A DNA stretch of 7,918 bases, from assembly GCA_007125835.1 (NCBI GenBank), contig SLCJ01000145.1:1-7918 (forward strand), written 5' to 3'. This DNA comes from Verrucomicrobiales bacterium. Its GTDB lineage: Bacteria > Verrucomicrobiota > Verrucomicrobiia > Verrucomicrobiales > SLCJ01. The notes beneath the pieces were generated by a model. That model was not told the origin of the DNA, did no database searches, and worked only from the letters and a program-made list of their open reading frames with translations. Each line of letters begins with the position of its first letter. The stretch's first letter is position 1. Below are positions 1 through 6,764 of the stretch, piece by piece. Made by a program: the position numbers and the translations under genes.

Positions 1-224
1 GCCAGACGCCGCGCCGGCAGCGTGGTCGCTCCCTCGGTCTCCACCTCGGCGGCCACCGTGCCACTCACACCGACGTCCAAGTCAGTGGTTGTGAGCTTGA
101 GTTCGCCATCTCTGGCTTCGATCAAAACATTTGAAAGAATGGGCAGCGTGGATTTCGAACTCACCACGTGCTGCACCTGATTGAGCCCGTTGAGAAAGTG
201 CTCCTTGGTGATGCGGAATTTCAT
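1..224 (-). CDS. dnaN: DNA polymerase III subunit beta (sliding clamp), N-terminal part
   Basis: This is the first 74 codons of the ring-shaped clamp that tethers DNA polymerase III to its template; the gene runs off the left edge. The translation begins MKFRITKEHFLNGL and continues with VSSKSTLPILSNVLIEA and LTTTDLDVGV. These are the hallmark first helix, the TLPIL(S/A)N strand and the TDL(D/E) motif of domain I of bacterial beta clamps. I chose the ATG at 222-224 because family members start at MKF. An in-frame ATG four codons upstream (234-236) follows a GGAAAAGG purine stretch and could be the real start, adding MVYG. The gene follows dnaA on the same strand across a 213-bp spacer, so it may be co-transcribed with it or have its own promoter there. 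Family identity is secure; the start is less so. Confidence 0.95.
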   Translation of the reverse strand, partial: MKFRITKEHFLNGLNQVQHVVSSKSTLPILSNVLIEARDGELKLTTTDLDVGVSGTVAAEVETEGATTLPARRL

Positions 225-291
225 GCCGTAAACCATGCACCTTTTCCGTCATTGTAAAAGCGAAAAACAGCATCTGGAGAGCATTCCTTTC

Positions 292-315
292 GCAACCACA
301 AGATATTGTGGTTGC
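292..315. repeat. Perfect 10-bp inverted repeat between dnaA and dnaN
   Basis: The arms GCAACCACAA (292-301) and TTGTGGTTGC (306-315) are exact reverse complements around the 4-base loop GATA. Neither strand has a run of T after the hairpin, so it does not look like a classic intrinsic terminator. It could be an operator for a dimeric regulator, or an RNA hairpin in a dnaA-dnaN transcript, 68 nt before the dnaN start. Each arm matches the DnaA-box core at 6 of 9 positions (gcaACCACA against TTATCCACA), too weak to call a DnaA site. Confidence 0.7.
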
Positions 316-389
316 TGGGACACATCGAGACAAAAACCACTAGACCTTGTGTTGCGCACCATGCTTGAGAGGGACCGCCGGGCGCTTCC

Positions 390-404
390 AAGACCGGGCG
401 CAGC
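390..404. repeat. 15-bp direct repeat, copy downstream of dnaA
   Basis: AAGACCGGGCGCAGC here is identical to 1960-1974 on the other side of dnaA, in the same orientation. Part of it, CCGGGCGC, occurs again at 378-385, so that 8-mer is present three times around the gene. In a dnaA transcript this copy lies 33 nt past the stop codon. Confidence 0.6.
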
Positions 405-407
405 ACC

Positions 408-437
408 GCCGAGCCCGCCGAGCCTGCCGAGCCCGCC
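408..437. repeat. Short 9-bp tandem repeat abutting the dnaA stop
   Basis: Three 9-bp units, GCCGAGCCC, GCCGAGCCT and GCCGAGCCC, are followed by a partial GCC and end directly at the dnaA stop codon (438-440). The core GCCGAGC is also the unit of the second half of the heptamer array at 7738-7751. It is probably a small slippage-generated minisatellite. Confidence 0.6.
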
Positions 438-1823
438 TTATCCCCGGGACAGTTCATCCTGCAGGCGGGCGATGCCGAGTCGCAGCGCCGAATCCCCCTG
501 CATTCGCTCTTCCACCCGTTTGCAGGCGTGCAACACCGTTCCATGGTCGCGGCCGCCGAAACTCTCGCCAATCTCGGCCAACGACGCCGGGGTCATTTTC
601 CGTGCCAGATACATCGCCACCTGCCGCGGAAAGGCGATGTGGGCCGGCCGGCGCTTGCTTGCCATGTCGGCGAGACGCACGTCGTAGTGCTCGGCCACCC
701 GCCGCTGGATGCTGTCGATGGAGATCACCGAGCGTTTCTCCTCCTGGAGGAAATCGCGAAGCAGTCGCTCGCAGAGCCCACCGGTGATCTTTTCGCCACT
801 GAGCGAAGCGTAGGTGGCGAGGCGGGTCAGCGCGCCTTCGAGGCGGCGGATGTTGTTACGAATGCCGCCGGCGATGAAATGGACCACCTCGTCGCCCACG
901 CTCACGCCCCATTCCTCCGCCTTCTTGCGCAGGATCGCCACACGGGTCTCTTCGTCCGGCGGTTGGAGTTCCGCTGTGAGCCCCCACTCGAAACGCGACA
1001 CCAGCCGCGGCTCCAGGTTCTTGATCTCATTCGCCGGCCGGTCGCTGGTCAGCACAATCTGTTTCTGCCCGTCGAGCAAGGCATTGAAGGTATGGAAAAA
1101 CTCCTCCTGGGAACGCTCCTTACCGGCGAGAAACTGCACGTCGTCCAGCAGCAGCACGTCGGCGCGGCGGTAGCGCTCGCGGAATGGCGTGAGGCTGTTG
1201 CGCCGGATGGCCTCGATGAATTCGTTGGCAAACTGCTCGCCGGGCAGATAGAGGACACGCACCCGCTTTTCACGGCGCAGGAGTTTGTGACCGATGGCCT
1301 GCATCAGGTGGGTTTTGCCCAGCCCCACCCCGCCGTGCAGGAAAAGCGGGTTGTAGTTGTCGCCGGGTGCTTTCGCCACACTCATCGCCGCCGCCTGCGC
1401 GAAGCGGTTATTGGTGCCAATGACAAACGACCCGAATACATACTCCGGTTTGAGCCCCGCCTCCACCACACGGCGGCGGTAGCGCTCGACAGAAGTGTTG
1501 CGGGTGACCACTGGCTTCTCCGCTGCGGGGGCCTGATGCGGCGTCGGAAGCGCACCCCCGTTCTGGGCACCAGCGCCAGCCACCTGCAGGCGCACCTCCC
1601 GGCTAAGCCCGTCGCAGGAGACCGCATTCCGCAACTCGTCGAGCAGGTTGCTCTCGATCCACCACTGCTGGAAATCGCTCGGCACCGTGATCAGCGCCCT
1701 GCCCTCATCGCAGGCCTCCAAGCGCGCGCCGTCGAAAAACCGAGTGAAGCTGTCCGAGCCCAGCCGGTTGCGCAGCCGCTCGCAGGCGTCGGCCCATAGT
1801 TCCGTCTGAATGGCGCCACTCAT
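438..1823 (-). CDS. dnaA: Chromosomal replication initiator protein DnaA
   Basis: DnaA is the AAA+ ATPase that binds origin DnaA boxes, melts the duplex and recruits the helicase. At 461 aa it has normal length and all four domains. Domain I is about 1-80; a short Gly/Ala/Pro-rich linker is about 82-108. The AAA+ core holds Walker A GGVGLGKTH (164-172), Walker B VLLLDDVQ (223-230), sensor 1 LTSDRP (258-263), the arginine-finger region RLVSRFEWG (273-281) and the sensor 2 helix IRRLEGAL (325-332). The C-terminal DNA-binding domain carries GGRDHGTVLHACKRVEE (423-439), where many homologues have S or T in place of the second G. The ATG at 1821-1823 has a GGAG Shine-Dalgarno (1829-1832) five bases upstream, the clearest ribosome site in the window. 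dnaN follows on the same strand. The long leader with possible alternative structures (1948-2026) suggests regulation before translation. Confidence 0.97.
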   Translation of the reverse strand: MSGAIQTELWADACERLRNRLGSDSFTRFFDGARLEACDEGRALITVPSDFQQWWIESNLLDELRNAVSCDGLSREVRLQVAGAGAQNGGALPTPHQAPAAEKPVVTRNTSVERYRRRVVEAGLKPEYVFGSFVIGTNNRFAQAAAMSVAKAPGDNYNPLFLHGGVGLGKTHLMQAIGHKLLRREKRVRVLYLPGEQFANEFIEAIRRNSLTPFRERYRRADVLLLDDVQFLAGKERSQEEFFHTFNALLDGQKQIVLTSDRPANEIKNLEPRLVSRFEWGLTAELQPPDEETRVAILRKKAEEWGVSVGDEVVHFIAGGIRNNIRRLEGALTRLATYASLSGEKITGGLCERLLRDFLQEEKRSVISIDSIQRRVAEHYDVRLADMASKRRPAHIAFPRQVAMYLARKMTPASLAEIGESFGGRDHGTVLHACKRVEERMQGDSALRLGIARLQDELSRG

Positions 1824-1947
1824 TCCTGCTCCGAGCCGTTGATGGTTGCCTTCGAATCAGCGGAAAAGTGTCCGTGGCGGCCCTGGGGGTCGGGGGGGGC
1901 TTCTTGGGGAAAAACTCGGATCATGATGGTAAAAGGGAAGATGGATG

Positions 1948-2026
1948 GAGGTCGGCAAAAAGACCGGGCGCAGCCTCCCGGATGGTTTGCCCCAAATTAC
2001 GGGACGACCGGTGCGAGGCCGACCTC
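1948..2026 (-). promoter_or_regulatory. Possible structured dnaA leader with competing stems
   Basis: Read as minus-strand RNA, GAGGTCGGC (2026-2018) can pair perfectly over 9 bp with GCCGACCTC (1956-1948). The overlapping segment TTTGCC (1959-1954) can instead pair with GGCAAA (1991-1986), enclosing a 5-bp CCGGG/CCCGG hairpin (1981-1964). Bases 1954-1956 take part in both pairings, so the two outer stems exclude each other. That is the arrangement of an attenuator or translational switch, but no energy calculation or homologue supports it. The structures end 124 nt before the dnaA start. Confidence 0.3.
1960..1974. repeat. 15-bp direct repeat, copy upstream of dnaA
   Basis: AAGACCGGGCGCAGC is an exact second copy of 390-404. 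It overlaps the inner CCGGG hairpin of the putative leader structure and lies 136 nt before the dnaA start codon. Confidence 0.6.
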
Positions 2027-2027
2027 T

Positions 2028-2055
2028 ATCTTAAAAATCTTCGCGCTCCCGACAA
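2028..2055 (-). promoter_or_regulatory. Candidate sigma-70 promoter for dnaA
   Basis: On the minus strand TTGTCG (2055-2050) is followed after 16 bp by TAAGAT (2033-2028). Each matches its consensus (TTGACA, TATAAT) at four of six positions. Transcription would start near 2021 and give a leader of about 200 nt. A start there would cut into the outer arm of the inverted repeat, so either the promoter or the long-stem model would need adjusting. The call rests on weak boxes only. Confidence 0.22.
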
Positions 2056-2173
2056 GGCTTTTTTTGTCATTTCCGACATCTTCCGCCACTCTAACTTGAT
2101 CGCACATCTTTATTTTCGGCGTAACCCATTGAGAACTTCGGAACCCCGGAGCGCCCCCATTCCAACCCGCGCC

Positions 2174-2189
2174 GGAAAAAAATTTTTCC
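2174..2189. repeat. A/T palindrome upstream of the membrane-protein gene
   Basis: GGAAAAA (2174-2180) and TTTTTCC (2183-2189) are exact reverse complements around AA. The resulting A7T5 tract is likely to be bent DNA and could be a binding site or upstream promoter element for the rightward genes. It lies 16 bp before the earliest possible start of that gene (2206). It is not a normal terminator because the stem is nearly all A-T. Confidence 0.4.
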
Positions 2190-2271
2190 CCATCGGGCCA
2201 CCGGTTTGCCATTGACGACGACCGAATTCGAGCTTGCCCAACAGGCACAAGGAAGCGACCCATTCCAGTCC

Positions 2272-2919
2272 ATGCCGAGTCTGCCACACCATGCCGTCGC
2301 CGCCCGCTGTTTTCTCCCTCCGGTCATCCTCTCCATCGCCGCAACCGTGATCGCCTGGGCATTGTGGCGCGGGGATCCTGGGGTTACCGATGAGCATCGC
2401 CTCATCGAAAACTCACAAGTTTTTTTTGCGGCCGTCGGCATGGCTCTCCACGCGCGGCACTGGCGCCAAACGGCATCGCGGCGCGAGTCACCAGCCGCCC
2501 TCTACCATGCCATTCTCGCGTTGCTGCTGCTTTCGGTGATCGTGCGGGAGACCGATATCGACACCATCGGAGACCCCCCATTCTGGCCAATCGGGGAGCA
2601 GGTGGTCCGGATCACGATCGTCGGCCTTTGGCTCGGCGCTGCCGCTTTTGTGCTGAAAGGTAGTCAGGCACTGCTACGCCACTCCAAAGCCATCCTCGCC
2701 GCCCCCGCCTCCCGCCTGGTCGTCATCGGCATTTTTCTTTACATCCTATCGCGTCCGTTTGACAAGGGGCTCATCCCCATCGATCCATCTACCTCCCAAC
2801 TGGCAGAGGAGTCACTTCAGTTGGCAGCCTGCATCTTCTTTGCCGCATCCGGATTCCACCGCCTGCCCGCCCGGCAGGCCGCACCTCACCCCCACCCACA
2901 AAACCCCACCCCAACATGA
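2272..2919 (+). CDS. Uncharacterised six-helix integral membrane protein
   Basis: I do not recognise a named family. From the ATG at 2272 the product is 215 aa with about six hydrophobic segments: roughly residues 14-32, 47-61, 76-91, 112-130, 147-161 and 181-198. Between them are short charged motifs: DEHRLIEN before helix 2, RETDID (92-97) after helix 3, and EE (179-180) before helix 6. The C-terminus is a short His/Pro-rich tail. Acidic motifs close to helices recur in small uncharacterised membrane proteins, but I infer no activity from them. In-frame TTG starts at 2206 or 2212 would add up to 22 residues; no start has a clear ribosome site. The stop overlaps the ppk2 start as ATGA, which supports the gene being real and co-translated with the kinase. 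Confidence 0.7.
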   Translation: MPSLPHHAVAARCFLPPVILSIAATVIAWALWRGDPGVTDEHRLIENSQVFFAAVGMALHARHWRQTASRRESPAALYHAILALLLLSVIVRETDIDTIGDPPFWPIGEQVVRITIVGLWLGAAAFVLKGSQALLRHSKAILAAPASRLVVIGIFLYILSRPFDKGLIPIDPSTSQLAEESLQLAACIFFAASGFHRLPARQAAPHPHPQNPTPT

Positions 2920-3791
2920 AACTCGACTGCTCACCCGCCGACTTCATTTTCCCACCCGATGGCAAGGCCGACCTGTCGAAATGGCCGACGGATATCGACC
3001 GCCTCTACGATGGCAAGCAAGGCTACCGCTCCCATCTGGAGGAGTTCAAGGAGGAATTGAGCGACCTGCAGCGCGTGCTCTACGCCCACAACCGCCACGC
3101 CGTGTTGCTAGTGTTCCAAGGGATGGACGCATCCGGCAAGGACGGGGCCATCCGCCACGTCATGTCCGGAGTCAATCCCCAAGGCTGCCAGGTTTTCAGC
3201 TTCACGCAACCAAGCAGCGAGGAACTCGATCACGACTACCTCTGGCGCTGCCAAAAGCGCCTGCCCGAGCGCGGACGCATCGGCATTTTCAACCGCTCCT
3301 ACTACGAAGAAGTTCTCGTCGTCCGCGTCCTTCCAAGCGTGCTTGCGCGCCAGCGGATTCCCGCCGAACGAATCAATCCCGAAACCATCTGGGAGGAACG
3401 CTTCGCCGACATCCGGCACATGGAGGATTACCTCTACCGCAATGGCACCCGCATCCTCAAGTTTTTCCTTCACCTGTCCAAGGAGGAGCAGCGCAAGCGC
3501 TTCCTTTCGCGGATCGACGACAAATCGAAAAATTGGAAGCTCACCCCGGAGGATATCGAAATGCGCGAACTCTGGGACAAATATCAGCACGCCTACGCCG
3601 ACTGCCTCGCCCACACCAGCACCGAAAACGCCCCCTGGCACGTGATCCCCGCAGACAACAAACGCAACGCCAGGCTGATCATCTCGCACATCATTGTCGA
3701 GGCCATGAAAACCATCGACATGCACTACCCGAAAGCCAGCCCGGAGCACCGCGAGGAACTGCAACGAATTCGCGAAACCCTGGAATCCTGA
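2916..3791 (+). CDS. ppk2: Polyphosphate kinase 2 family (polyphosphate:nucleotide phosphotransferase)
   Basis: PPK2 enzymes are cytoplasmic P-loop kinases that move phosphate between inorganic polyphosphate and nucleoside mono- or diphosphates. At 291 aa this fits the single-domain form. Visible are Walker A GMDASGKDG (69-77), the Walker B region GRIGIFNRSYYEE (120-132), the lid segment SRIDDKSKNWKL (198-209) and the downstream helix DIEMRELWDKYQHAY (213-227). The N-terminus resembles the TIGR03709-type polyphosphate:nucleotide phosphotransferases, so AMP or ADP could be the acceptor; the subclass is inference. The ATG overlaps the stop of the upstream membrane-protein gene by ATGA. The preceding bases are almost pure A and C with no Shine-Dalgarno, so translation probably depends on coupling. 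The gene ends 31 bp before a convergent glutamate dehydrogenase. Confidence 0.92.
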   Translation: MKLDCSPADFIFPPDGKADLSKWPTDIDRLYDGKQGYRSHLEEFKEELSDLQRVLYAHNRHAVLLVFQGMDASGKDGAIRHVMSGVNPQGCQVFSFTQPSSEELDHDYLWRCQKRLPERGRIGIFNRSYYEEVLVVRVLPSVLARQRIPAERINPETIWEERFADIRHMEDYLYRNGTRILKFFLHLSKEEQRKRFLSRIDDKSKNWKLTPEDIEMRELWDKYQHAYADCLAHTSTENAPWHVIPADNKRNARLIISHIIVEAMKTIDMHYPKASPEHREELQRIRETLES

Positions 3792-3821
3792 CCAACCACT
3801 CCCCAGCCAGGGCGCACCTGA

Positions 3822-3842
3822 ATCACGGGAAAATCCCGTGAT
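3822..3842. terminator. Hairpin at the convergent ppk2/gdhA ends
   Basis: ATCACGGGA (3822-3830) and TCCCGTGAT (3834-3842) are perfect 9-bp complements around AAA. The hairpin sits between the two convergent genes and includes the last codons and the TGA stop of the dehydrogenase gene (3823-3825). Neither side carries a T tract, so it is at best an imperfect intrinsic terminator. It may instead block 3' exonucleases or act in both directions. Confidence 0.5.
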
Positions 3843-5247
3843 GGCGGTAGCTTTCGCCCACACGCCGGATGCCCAGGACGAAAGCAGCGGTGCGCAGCGA
3901 TGGCAGCTTTTCTTCTTTCCAAATACGCCGGATCTTCTGGAAGGCGAGGACCATCGTCTGCTCCAACGCCGCGCGCACCAGCTCCTCCTCGCCGGGACCT
4001 CGGATCAGGCGCAGCCGCTGCTCGGCCTCCAGCCTTCGCCCCACCAGCTCTTCCACCTTGCCAATCAGCTCCTCCTTCAACAACTCCTCGTGCCTTGACA
4101 TCATCCGATCAAAACTCACACCCGCCTTGTTTTTCAACCATTCGAAGTACGACACTGTCACACCCCCGGCATTAAGAAAAATGTCAGGCACCACGAAAAT
4201 CCCCCGCCGCCTCAGAATCTCCTCGGCTTCAAAATCCACCGGCCCATTAGCCCCCTCGCCAACAATACGCGCCTGAATCCGCTCCGCATTCGCCGCCGTG
4301 ATCTGATTCTCCAACGCCGCCGGAACCAGGATGTCGCAGGGATATTCCAGCAGGCGCGCACCATCCTCCACATTCTCCGCCCCGGGAAAATGAAGGATGG
4401 ATCCGGTTTCCCGCCGATGCCGCCACACCGCCTCCACATCCAATCCATCTGGGTGGTGAATTCCGCCCTCCCTCTCCGCAATCCCCACCACCACCGCCCC
4501 ACCCTCTTCCTGCATGAGCCGCGCCGCGTGAAAACCCACATTGCCCAGACCCTGCACGATCACACGTTTGCCCCCCATTCCAGGGGCCAAACCCAACGCT
4601 CGCATGTCCTCCGCCACCTCTAGCACCGTTCGCAACCCGAAATAAACGCCCCGCCCGGTGGCCGACGCACGCCCGGGAATGCCCTGCATCCCGAGTGGCT
4701 TGCCGGTCACGCAGGCGTAAACATCCGCCTTGTTCATGCAAAGATCTTTGTAGGTGTCGGCAATCCAGCCCATCTCCTTCTCCCCCGTACCGTAATCCGG
4801 CGCGGGCACATCGATATCCGGGCCGATGAAATTCTTGCGGATCAATTCGGCGGTGTAACGCCGAATCACCCTCTCGCGCAAGCCCTCGCTCGCCGTGCTC
4901 GGATTGATCCGCACACCCCCCTTCGCTCCCCCAAAGGGCACACCGACAATCGCACATTTGTAGGTCATCAGCGCCGCCAGCGCCACCGTCTCGTTCAGCG
5001 CCACCGAGCGACTGAACCGAATCCCCCCCTTGGTCGGAAATCGGTGAAAACTGTGCTCCGCCCGAAACGCCTCCACCACCATCACCTTCCCATCATCATC
5101 GCGCACGGGAAAACGCAGGCGATACACCGCATTGCACGCGCGTACCTGCGCCGCCAACCCAGGCTCCACACCCGTATGAGGAAGTGCCTCGTCAAAATAC
5201 CGGCTTACGCTTTCGAAAAAAGCGCCACGTTTGCTCAGTTTGCTCAT
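3823..5247 (-). CDS. gdhA: Glutamate dehydrogenase (Glu/Leu/Phe/Val dehydrogenase family)
   Basis: The family oxidatively deaminates glutamate to 2-oxoglutarate and ammonia, or runs in reverse. From the ATG at 5247 the protein has 474 aa. The substrate domain carries PTKGGIRF (71-78), the active-site signature VPFGGAKGGVRINP (103-116, catalytic Lys109) and PAPDYGTGEKEMGW (148-161, with catalytic-type Asp151). The nucleotide domain has the Rossmann loop GLGNVG (233-238). Glu258 near the end of the next strand suggests NAD rather than NADP, as inference. LNAGGVTVSYFEW (358-370) is the late conserved family segment. Longer forms from ATG 5283 or TTG 5310 are possible; the extra residues look unconserved, and no start has a good ribosome site. 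Related enzymes act on leucine, phenylalanine or valine, but the sequence most resembles glutamate enzymes. It may share a transcript with the amidase gene 59 bp upstream. Confidence 0.9.
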   Translation of the reverse strand: MSKLSKRGAFFESVSRYFDEALPHTGVEPGLAAQVRACNAVYRLRFPVRDDDGKVMVVEAFRAEHSFHRFPTKGGIRFSRSVALNETVALAALMTYKCAIVGVPFGGAKGGVRINPSTASEGLRERVIRRYTAELIRKNFIGPDIDVPAPDYGTGEKEMGWIADTYKDLCMNKADVYACVTGKPLGMQGIPGRASATGRGVYFGLRTVLEVAEDMRALGLAPGMGGKRVIVQGLGNVGFHAARLMQEEGGAVVVGIAEREGGIHHPDGLDVEAVWRHRRETGSILHFPGAENVEDGARLLEYPCDILVPAALENQITAANAERIQARIVGEGANGPVDFEAEEILRRRGIFVVPDIFLNAGGVTVSYFEWLKNKAGVSFDRMMSRHEELLKEELIGKVEELVGRRLEAEQRLRLIRGPGEEELVRAALEQTMVLAFQKIRRIWKEEKLPSLRTAAFVLGIRRVGESYRHHGIFP

Positions 5248-5306
5248 ATCGCTACAGGTTCGAGTCGCTTCACGCAAAGCCATGTTGCGCGGGAAACAAT
5301 CCGGCG

Positions 5307-6764
5307 TCAACCCGATTCGCTCCCATTCACACCCGCTGCCGGACGATTCTCGTCCTCCGAGCCATAGTCAGCCCACACTTCCGCCCCGGCACCTGCGCCT
5401 CCACCCACATACCACTCGCGCACCGCCTCCGCCACCGCCCGCGCATACTCAAGATAAATGTTCTCCCGCTTCACACCTTCAAACTCGCGCAGCCCCTCAT
5501 AGGCACCCGCCTGCACCCTCTCAAATGTCAACTCGTGGTTCATCACATGCGGCTCAAGGAAAAGCACCGGTGCCCTGAACACCCGGTTGGCCAGCAAATT
5601 GCGGGCCCATACAAAAGGCGACTCACACACCGAGCGGGCGTTCGGCCCGCGATACGTGAAGGGCGGCAGTCCCGTCGCCTCCGCAAGCGCATCCGCCATC
5701 ACCGCTGCAAACGGAATTTCCTCCTCATGAGTCCGCTGGAGAATCCGCACCAGCGTGTCCAACCTCTCATCGTCGTTGGCCCACTCCTCCGGCAACAGGC
5801 AGCCATGCACCAGCACATGCAGGTGATTGTGCGGACTGAAAACAGCCCCATCCGCATCGCCCCATGGCTCGGCATTGAAATGAAGGCAGATCACCACATC
5901 CGGACGCAGACGCTCGTTGATCAACGCCGCCCGAGCCCGAATCTCGGCATTCACCACAAAAATCCGGCGTGCAACGCGGCTCACCGCCTCCGCATCCGGC
6001 CCAGCCACCCCGCGTTGCGCCAGCCACACCCGAGCATAAGCCTCCAGGTCATCCGGACGCAGACGCGTCAACGGCTCGTCGGAATCGCGCACCATACTCA
6101 CACGCGCTCCCTCCGCCTCAAGCTTGTCCCGAAGAATCCGCGCCACCTTGAGCACCATGTCCCCCTCGACCACCGGCTTCCCCTCTCCCACCCGGAAATA
6201 ACGATGCTCCAGCCTGGCCCAACTTCCTCCCAAATGCCCCGGATCCAGCGCCACATGCAACCCATCGAGCGGCGCCCTCGGCAGCGGAACACGAATGCTC
6301 ACGCGCCACACCCGCAGCAAGGCACGCTCATCCCCGAAAATACGCGTCAGCCCCAATTCCTCCCGCGACCGCCACCCTCGCTGCGGGACAGCCACATCCT
6401 CATCTGCAAACCGCAGTTCAAAGCGCTTACCCTCCATGTCCGCCGCCTCGCGGACCACCAACGCACGCTCCTCGCCAATCTCAATAAACTCCTCCCAGCC
6501 ACCCCCCTCGCCACCATACACCTCACGCAGCAGCCTCTCAAAGGTTTCGCGAGTCATCGTCTCCTGCCACATATCCAGCTCCTCCCACCGGGGAACCGGC
6601 GCCAAGGTCGAGTGATTCGGGCGAAACTCCACGTCCCACCACACACCCCGCGCCGCAACAGCAGGCTGAGCCTCCTCCTCGCCGCCACCAGCCGCCAGAG
6701 AAAACGAAAACAAGCCACCAACCGGGACAAGGAAAAAAAGAAGCCAAAAGGGGAGATTTTTCAT
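5307..6764 (-). CDS. Secreted N-acetylmuramoyl-L-alanine amidase (Amidase_3 type)
   Basis: Amidase_3 enzymes are zinc hydrolases that cut the bond between N-acetylmuramic acid and the stem peptide of peptidoglycan. This 485-aa product begins with a signal-peptide-like segment: MKN, a hydrophobic core to about residue 24, then an Ala-rich cleavage region. Residues about 35-160 form an N-terminal region I cannot assign. The catalytic domain starts at HVALDPGHLGG (170-180) with zinc ligand His177. Probable ligand Glu200 lies in VVEGDMVLKVA, His295 in CLHFNAEPW, and the late catalytic-type Glu404 in FLEPHVMNHE. About 95 residues separate Glu200 from His295. The C-terminus is Gly/Ala/Glu-rich low complexity. 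I chose the ATG at 6764 over a GTG at 6788 because the signal peptide begins there. The gene lies upstream of gdhA on the same strand and is divergent from ymdB. Substrate and physiological role are inferred from the family. Confidence 0.78.
   Translation of the reverse strand: MKNLPFWLLFFLVPVGGLFSFSLAAGGGEEEAQPAVAARGVWWDVEFRPNHSTLAPVPRWEELDMWQETMTRETFERLLREVYGGEGGGWEEFIEIGEERALVVREAADMEGKRFELRFADEDVAVPQRGWRSREELGLTRIFGDERALLRVWRVSIRVPLPRAPLDGLHVALDPGHLGGSWARLEHRYFRVGEGKPVVEGDMVLKVARILRDKLEAEGARVSMVRDSDEPLTRLRPDDLEAYARVWLAQRGVAGPDAEAVSRVARRIFVVNAEIRARAALINERLRPDVVICLHFNAEPWGDADGAVFSPHNHLHVLVHGCLLPEEWANDDERLDTLVRILQRTHEEEIPFAAVMADALAEATGLPPFTYRGPNARSVCESPFVWARNLLANRVFRAPVLFLEPHVMNHELTFERVQAGAYEGLREFEGVKRENIYLEYARAVAEAVREWYVGGGAGAGAEVWADYGSEDENRPAAGVNGSESG

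Larger units (their letters stand above)
225..437. other. dnaA-dnaN spacer without a gene
   Basis: No reading frame here looks protein-like. The spacer holds a perfect 10-bp inverted repeat (292-315), one copy of a 15-bp repeat also found upstream of dnaA (390-404), and a short 9-bp tandem repeat against the dnaA stop (408-437). I found no match to the DnaA box TTATCCACA with fewer than two mismatches. The best is TTATCCCCG at 438-446, which overlaps the dnaA stop. The spacer could carry a dnaN promoter, but I cannot identify one with confidence. Confidence 0.6.
1824..2205. other. Non-coding region upstream of dnaA
   Basis: No convincing gene is visible. Frames open here give unmatched, composition-driven peptides. 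The region contains a G8 run (1892-1899), a structured segment with nested inverted repeats (1948-2026), a possible minus-strand promoter (2028-2055) and a palindromic A/T tract (2174-2189). The part from about 2030 to 2120 is richer in A+T than its surroundings. I see no TTATCCACA-type DnaA boxes, so nothing marks it as the origin. It must contain the dnaA promoter and probably the promoter of the membrane-protein/ppk2 pair. Confidence 0.6.

Noticed and set aside
528..1799. A 423-aa plus-strand open frame opposite dnaA
   Set aside because: It mirrors the well-supported dnaA gene and shows no motif of its own; long antisense frames are common in GC-rich genes.
2096..2124. TTGATC as a -35 box for the membrane-protein gene
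   Set aside because: No acceptable -10 box follows at 16-18 bp.
1839..2287. Small open frames on both strands upstream of dnaA
   Set aside because: They overlap one another, lack good starts or ribosome sites, and show no protein-like pattern.
2759..3841. A 360-aa plus-strand frame overlapping ppk2
   Set aside because: It is Arg/Pro/His-rich and out of frame with ppk2, whose Walker and lid motifs are intact.
3108..3863. A 251-aa minus-strand frame opposite ppk2
   Set aside because: It is rich in Val, Gly and Ala with no domain signature, and is explained as a shadow of ppk2.
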